From NCBI RefSeq assembly GCF_003856975.1, contig NZ_CP033107.1:682001-746000 (forward strand): a DNA stretch of 64,000 nt. The letters run 5' to 3'. Below, one piece after another: positions 60,723-64,000 of this stretch. The notes under the pieces are model-generated. The model was not told the DNA's origin. It ran no database searches and worked only from the letters and a program-made list of their open reading frames with translations. Every line of letters begins with the position of its first letter. Position 1 is the stretch's first letter. Made by a program: the position numbers and the translations under genes. The stretch is from Plantibacter sp. PA-3-X8 (GTDB taxonomy: Bacteria > Actinomycetota > Actinomycetes > Actinomycetales > Microbacteriaceae).

Positions 60723-61667
60723 TCAGAGGCCGACGAAGCGGATGGTCTGCTGCAGGCGCGTGCGGATGTCGAACAGCTGGTTGCCGCCCATGCGGTCGAG
60801 GCCCGGGAGACCGGTGCGGAGGAGGTCGGCCAGGCGGGAGCGCTCGACGAGGACCGTCACCGGATGCTTGCGACCGATGAACTCCACCGACTCCGGGGTG
60901 GCGCCGTCCGGCACGACGATGACGGAGGCCGTGAACTTCACGCGGGCCGCCTTCGCGACGGTCCGCGCCGAGCGCACGATCGACCGGACGGGCTCCTCGC
61001 GAGGATCGAGCGTCTCCCCGACGACCTCTCCACGGTGCACCCGGACCGACCCACCCCAGTCCTCCGACTTGACCGCGAAGAGGCCGGTCGGGCCGAGGAC
61101 GACATGGTCGAGCTTCGCCTCGCCCGGCGCCAGGACGTCGTGCCAGACCGTGTATCCGATGCCGAGCGTCGCCACGGTGCGCGCCGTCTGCTCCTCGGCG
61201 AGCGCGTTGGCCAACTGGTGCCGGATCTCGCGCGGAGCCGAGCGCACGAGCTTCGGGTCGTAGGGGTCGTCGAGCGGGACACCACGGCCGACCCATTCGC
61301 GGATGAGCCCGAGGTAGGCCTCGCGCGAGTCTCCGCCGGGGTGTCCGTAGGCTCGAGCGCGGGGTCGTGAGTCGGCGCGCTGCGTACCCGACCGACCAGT
61401 GGTCGACGCCGACCAGGTCGGAGCGTCGTCGTCGCCCGCGTCGGAGGACGGCACGTTGCGACCGCGGTCGTAGGCGGCCCGGTCCTGCTCGGTTCCGACG
61501 CGCTCCCAGGCGAGCTGGACGGCGTTGAACTGCCGCGCGCTTCCGCCGAGGTCGGGGTGGGTCTCGCGCATGAGCCGTCGGTAGGCCCTCCGGAGCTCGT
61601 CCTGCGTCGCCGTCGTGCTCACGCCGAGCACCTCGTACGGGCTGGCTGAGAGTGGGCTCTCCGGCAT
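60723..61667 (-). CDS. DnaJ domain fused to NERD (nuclease-related) domain
   Basis: A 314-residue protein. The J domain (about 10-70) has the essential HPD in RLMRETHPDLGGSARQFN. A linker follows, then a NERD domain at about 150-290 with YTVWHDVLAPGEAKLDHVVL, GPTGLFAVKSEDWGG and VIVVPDGATPESVEF. The J domain would recruit Hsp70; NERD is a predicted nuclease fold whose D-x-K core (DHVV..AVKS) is kept. ATG at 61667 is chosen where the J domain begins; no good ribosome site is seen. Confidence 0.85.
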   Translation of the reverse strand: MPESPLSASPYEVLGVSTTATQDELRRAYRRLMRETHPDLGGSARQFNAVQLAWERVGTEQDRAAYDRGRNVPSSDAGDDDAPTWSASTTGRSGTQRADSRPRARAYGHPGGDSREAYLGLIREWVGRGVPLDDPYDPKLVRSAPREIRHQLANALAEEQTARTVATLGIGYTVWHDVLAPGEAKLDHVVLGPTGLFAVKSEDWGGSVRVHRGEVVGETLDPREEPVRSIVRSARTVAKAARVKFTASVIVVPDGATPESVEFIGRKHPVTVLVERSRLADLLRTGLPGLDRMGGNQLFDIRTRLQQTIRFVGL

Positions 61668-61766
61668 GGAGGGTGGTCGCTTTCGTCGGCGGCGTCGGTC
61701 GGTCCGACACGGCAGACTATCGCCATCACCTGGAAGACCGCCCGAACCGGCACCCTGTCGGGGCTG

Positions 61767-61804
61767 TGGACAACTCCAGCGAGCCGACGTACAGTTTGTT
61801 GTAC
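61767..61804 (+). promoter_or_regulatory. yefM-yoeB promoter and operator
   Basis: TGGACA (61767-61772), 17 bases, TACAGT (61790-61795). An inverted repeat GTACA-GTTTGT-TGTAC (61789-61804) covers the -10 box. YefM proteins are known to bind TGTACA-type cores, so self-repression fits. Confidence 0.6.
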
Positions 61805-61817
61805 TTGGAGGATGTCG

Positions 61818-62069
61818 ATGCGTACCCTCAGTTATTCGGAATCCCGCGCGAACTACGCGGCCACCCTCGATTCGGTCCTCGACGACCGCGAGGAGGTGAT
61901 CATCACCAGAGCGGGGCGCGACCCGGTCGTGATCGTCGCGCTCGACGACTACGAGTCCTTGAAGGAATCGGCGTATCTGCTCCGCACGCCGTCGAACGCA
62001 CGTCGGCTCCTCCAGGCCATCGACGACCTCGAGGCCGGCGCGGGCACCGAGCACGACCTGGTCGAGTAG
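61818..62069 (+). CDS. yefM: YefM-family antitoxin
   Basis: An 83-residue Phd/YefM antitoxin: RTLSYSESRANYAATLDSVL, EEVIITRAGRDPVVIVALDD and YESLKESAYLLRTPSNARRL match YefM over nearly the whole length. The C-terminal acidic part should bind YoeB. The second of two in-frame ATGs (61818) is chosen because GGAGG lies at correct distance from it and directly touches the first (61812). It is followed 5 bases later by the toxin gene. Confidence 0.93.
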   Translation: MRTLSYSESRANYAATLDSVLDDREEVIITRAGRDPVVIVALDDYESLKESAYLLRTPSNARRLLQAIDDLEAGAGTEHDLVE

Positions 62070-62074
62070 TCGGC

Positions 62075-62332
62075 GTGCGGCTCATCTGGTCCGACGCCGC
62101 CTGGGAGGACTACTGCCACTGGCAGCAACAGGATCGGCGCATCGTCAAACGGATCAATCTCCTCCTGAAGGACATCATCCGGAACGGCAACGAGGGCATC
62201 GGCAAACCTGAGGCGCTCAAGCACGGCTTCCAGGGATTCTGGTCACGACGGATCACCGACGAACATCGACTGGTCTACCGCCTCACGGACGACGGCGTCC
62301 TCATCGCCCAGGCACGCTTCCACTACGAGTAG
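62075..62332 (+). CDS. yoeB: YoeB-family toxin (ribosome-dependent mRNA endonuclease)
   Basis: An 85-residue toxin starting with GTG. The catalytic residues of E. coli YoeB are kept at the same numbers: E46 (KPEAL), R65 (DEHRLVY), H83 and Y84 (ARFHYE). YoeB cuts mRNA in the ribosomal A site. It forms a compact pair with YefM. It converges on the methyltransferase gene. Confidence 0.95.
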   Translation: MRLIWSDAAWEDYCHWQQQDRRIVKRINLLLKDIIRNGNEGIGKPEALKHGFQGFWSRRITDEHRLVYRLTDDGVLIAQARFHYE

Positions 62333-62352
62333 GGCCAGCGTGCCGGAACACC

Positions 62353-63891
62353 TCAGGAGCTCGGCAGGAGGATGCCGTCGTCCAGCAATGCGCGGACCCG
62401 GGGGAGGAGTTCGGCGCGGAGTTCCGCCGCATCGACCTCGACGAGCTGGGCGATCGCGTCGATGATGGCTCCCAGGGTCAACTCGCCGTCGCAGGCCCCG
62501 ACGAGCCCCGCCAGGCCTGTGTCGATGCCCACCGAGCGGGCCAAGCCGCCACCCTGCCGCAGGGTCATCGCCGTCGGGTCCTCGTCCCCGGGCCAGTAGT
62601 GGCGCTCCTCGGTGACGTCGCCCGCGAGGATGACGCGTTCGCCGAGCAGCTGCTCGTCGTCGAGCGCGACCTGCCAGTCGTGTGCGAGGAGACACACGGC
62701 GAGGTGCGCACCGGGCCCGGCGGCGTTCGAACCCGCCTGCCCGTGCAGCCGCTCGAAACGGCGCAGCGGAGTGGACGGGTCCGATCGACGGAGCAGGACA
62801 TACCCGAAGCCGACGCCGGTCACGGCCCGAGCCGCGAAGTCGTCGAGCCAGGCTCCCGCGAGGCGCTCGAACTCCGGCGTCCCGAGGCGGGTGCCACCGT
62901 CCCGGATCCAGGTCTCCGCGTATTCGGCCGGATCCTGCACCTCGCGCTCGATGACCCAGGCGTCGACCGGTTCCGGACTGCGATCCACCCACTCGGCGAC
63001 GCGCTCGAGCCCGTCGGCGCCGTCGCGGTACTCCCAGTTCCCGAGGAACTGCGCCACGCCGCCGGGCGTCAAGTGCCGGGCGGCCTCGAGGAACACGGAC
63101 TCGACGAGCGCATCGCCGACGAGACCGCCGTCGCGGTACTCGTAGCTCGGCACGCCCTCGGCACGCGGGGTGATGACGAACGGGGGGTTGGAGACGATGC
63201 GGTCGAACCGTTCACCGACGACGGGTTCGAACATGCTGCCGTGGCGGAATTCGATCGAGTCGATGCCGTTCAGGTGCGCGTTGAGTGCGGCGAGCTCGAG
63301 GGCCCGTTCGGAGATGTCCGTAGCGACCACGTGATCGGCGATCCGCGACAGGTGGAGCGCCTGGATGCCGCACCCGGTACCGAGGTCCAGTGCCGTTCCG
63401 ATCCGCTCGGGGAGGATGATGCCGCTCAGGGTCATCGATGCGCCGCCGACCCCGAGGACGTGCTCCTCGCCGAGCTCATGACCCAGAGCGAGCTCGCCCA
63501 GGTCGGAGGCGATCCACCAGGCACCGCTCCCGTTGGCGTCGACCCAGGCGTACGGACGCAGGTCGATGGCCGGGGCGACCGATCCGTCGTCGCTCAAACC
63601 GACGAGACCGAGCGCCACCGCGCCGTCGAGACCGAGCGACGGCAGAGCACGCGTCGCGTCATCGGCCCCCACGGCGACACCGAGCACGAAGAGTGTCGCC
63701 AGTGTCGCGAGCGGTTCCGCTCCCGCCGTCCGGCGGCGTTCGTCGAGCGAGCGGATCGCCACGACCCGGTTGGAGCGGTGCAGGGCGGCCTCGGCCGTCT
63801 CACCCCAGAGACCACGCACCCGTTCCACCGTGTACCCGGCCGCATCGAGGTCGGAACGGAGGAGGTCGATCAGTCGCTGGTCCACGCTCAC
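62353..63891 (-). CDS. Class I SAM-dependent methyltransferase (PrmC/RlmG-like)
   Basis: A 512-residue protein. The N-terminal 160 residues are an actinobacterial extension. The SAM domain follows at about 165-330: motif I TALDLGTGCGIQALHLS, acidic loop ATDISERAL and catalytic NPPF in IVSNPPFVITPR. NPPF/Y marks methyl transfer to a side-chain amide or an exocyclic base nitrogen, as in PrmC or 16S/23S rRNA enzymes. The last 130 residues resemble a small winged domain. Start is GTG at 63891 or GTG at 63885; neither has a ribosome site. Confidence 0.87.
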   Translation of the reverse strand: MSVDQRLIDLLRSDLDAAGYTVERVRGLWGETAEAALHRSNRVVAIRSLDERRRTAGAEPLATLATLFVLGVAVGADDATRALPSLGLDGAVALGLVGLSDDGSVAPAIDLRPYAWVDANGSGAWWIASDLGELALGHELGEEHVLGVGGASMTLSGIILPERIGTALDLGTGCGIQALHLSRIADHVVATDISERALELAALNAHLNGIDSIEFRHGSMFEPVVGERFDRIVSNPPFVITPRAEGVPSYEYRDGGLVGDALVESVFLEAARHLTPGGVAQFLGNWEYRDGADGLERVAEWVDRSPEPVDAWVIEREVQDPAEYAETWIRDGGTRLGTPEFERLAGAWLDDFAARAVTGVGFGYVLLRRSDPSTPLRRFERLHGQAGSNAAGPGAHLAVCLLAHDWQVALDDEQLLGERVILAGDVTEERHYWPGDEDPTAMTLRQGGGLARSVGIDTGLAGLVGACDGELTLGAIIDAIAQLVEVDAAELRAELLPRVRALLDDGILLPSS

Positions 63892-63940
63892 CAGTGTGCC
63901 AGCTGCGGGGTGGGCCGAGCCGCCCACCCTGCAGCCGCCG

Positions 63941-64000
63941 TCAGCGATCCGTGGTGAGGATCGCGCCGAGGTCCTCATCGGTCTGCTCGTCGTGCTCTTC
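63941..64000 (-). CDS. C-terminal end of a gene entering from the right edge
   Basis: The last 19 codons read EEHDEQTDEDLGAILTTDR and stop at 63941. The frame stays open to the window edge, the bias fits the region, and the methyltransferase start lies 50 bases on in the same direction. The acidic tail is not enough to identify the family. Confidence 0.45.
   Translation of the reverse strand, partial: EEHDEQTDEDLGAILTTDR

Overview
The window is high-GC, gene-dense DNA typical of an actinobacterium. Gene content suggests a Microbacteriaceae-like chromosome: a stand-alone family A DNA polymerase without a 5' nuclease domain, a Stealth protein, a TM0106-type RecB-like nuclease/helicase, Excalibur/DUF2510 surface proteins and a furA-katA pair. 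The family assignment is inference. I see no rRNA, tRNA, CRISPR array, insertion sequence or prophage. It reads as ordinary chromosome with a strong peptide-scavenging theme.

Region 1 (2-7019) is a tightly overlapping plus-strand operon: an S9 peptidase/beta-lactamase-fold fusion (open at the window edge), a GNAT acyltransferase, an N-acylamino acid racemase-like enolase-superfamily enzyme, an M19 dipeptidase and an M20 hydrolase. Together they resemble a route from peptides and D-amino acids to L-amino acids. A DNA polymerase (minus) and a YbjQ-family gene follow. Region 2 (9514-17802, minus) holds a dipeptide ABC transporter with a fused double ATPase, then a separate transcription unit with an orphan sugar-type binding protein and a D-2-hydroxyacid dehydrogenase. 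Region 3 (17932-24404) carries the CCA-adding enzyme, a Stealth phosphotransferase, a PRISE-type reductase, a metallophosphoesterase and a DUF1353 membrane protein. Region 4 (24499-32389) is a second dipeptide ABC operon with split ATPases, facing a divergent Lrp-family regulator, plus an aminopeptidase P.

Region 5 (32499-42104) has a SulP transporter, a MazEF-type toxin-antitoxin pair, an NYN-LOTUS protein, an M18 aminopeptidase, two membrane proteins, a DUF429 protein with an odd tail, and an HtrA protease. Region 6 (42248-51812) has a TetR/NAD(P)H oxidoreductase divergon, the large nuclease/helicase, a Nudix hydrolase, and an MFS exporter with a siderophore-interacting protein next to a DtxR/IdeR-like box. 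Region 7 (51911-59577) has katA-furA, a second TetR, an acyltransferase, a free-standing DUF3320-like protein with a possible leader peptide, an esterase, and a stress-type cluster (CsbD, GlsB/YeaQ, an 18-residue peptide gene, DJ-1/PfpI). Region 8 (59687-64000) has an Excalibur/G5 protein, a DnaJ-NERD protein, YefM-YoeB, a methyltransferase and the end of one more gene.

Two features recur. Many genes have a TANNNT -10-like hexamer 6-7 nt before the start codon, which suggests leaderless mRNAs. Two families of short intergenic inverted repeats are scattered between genes. No intergenic stretch exceeds 300 bases.
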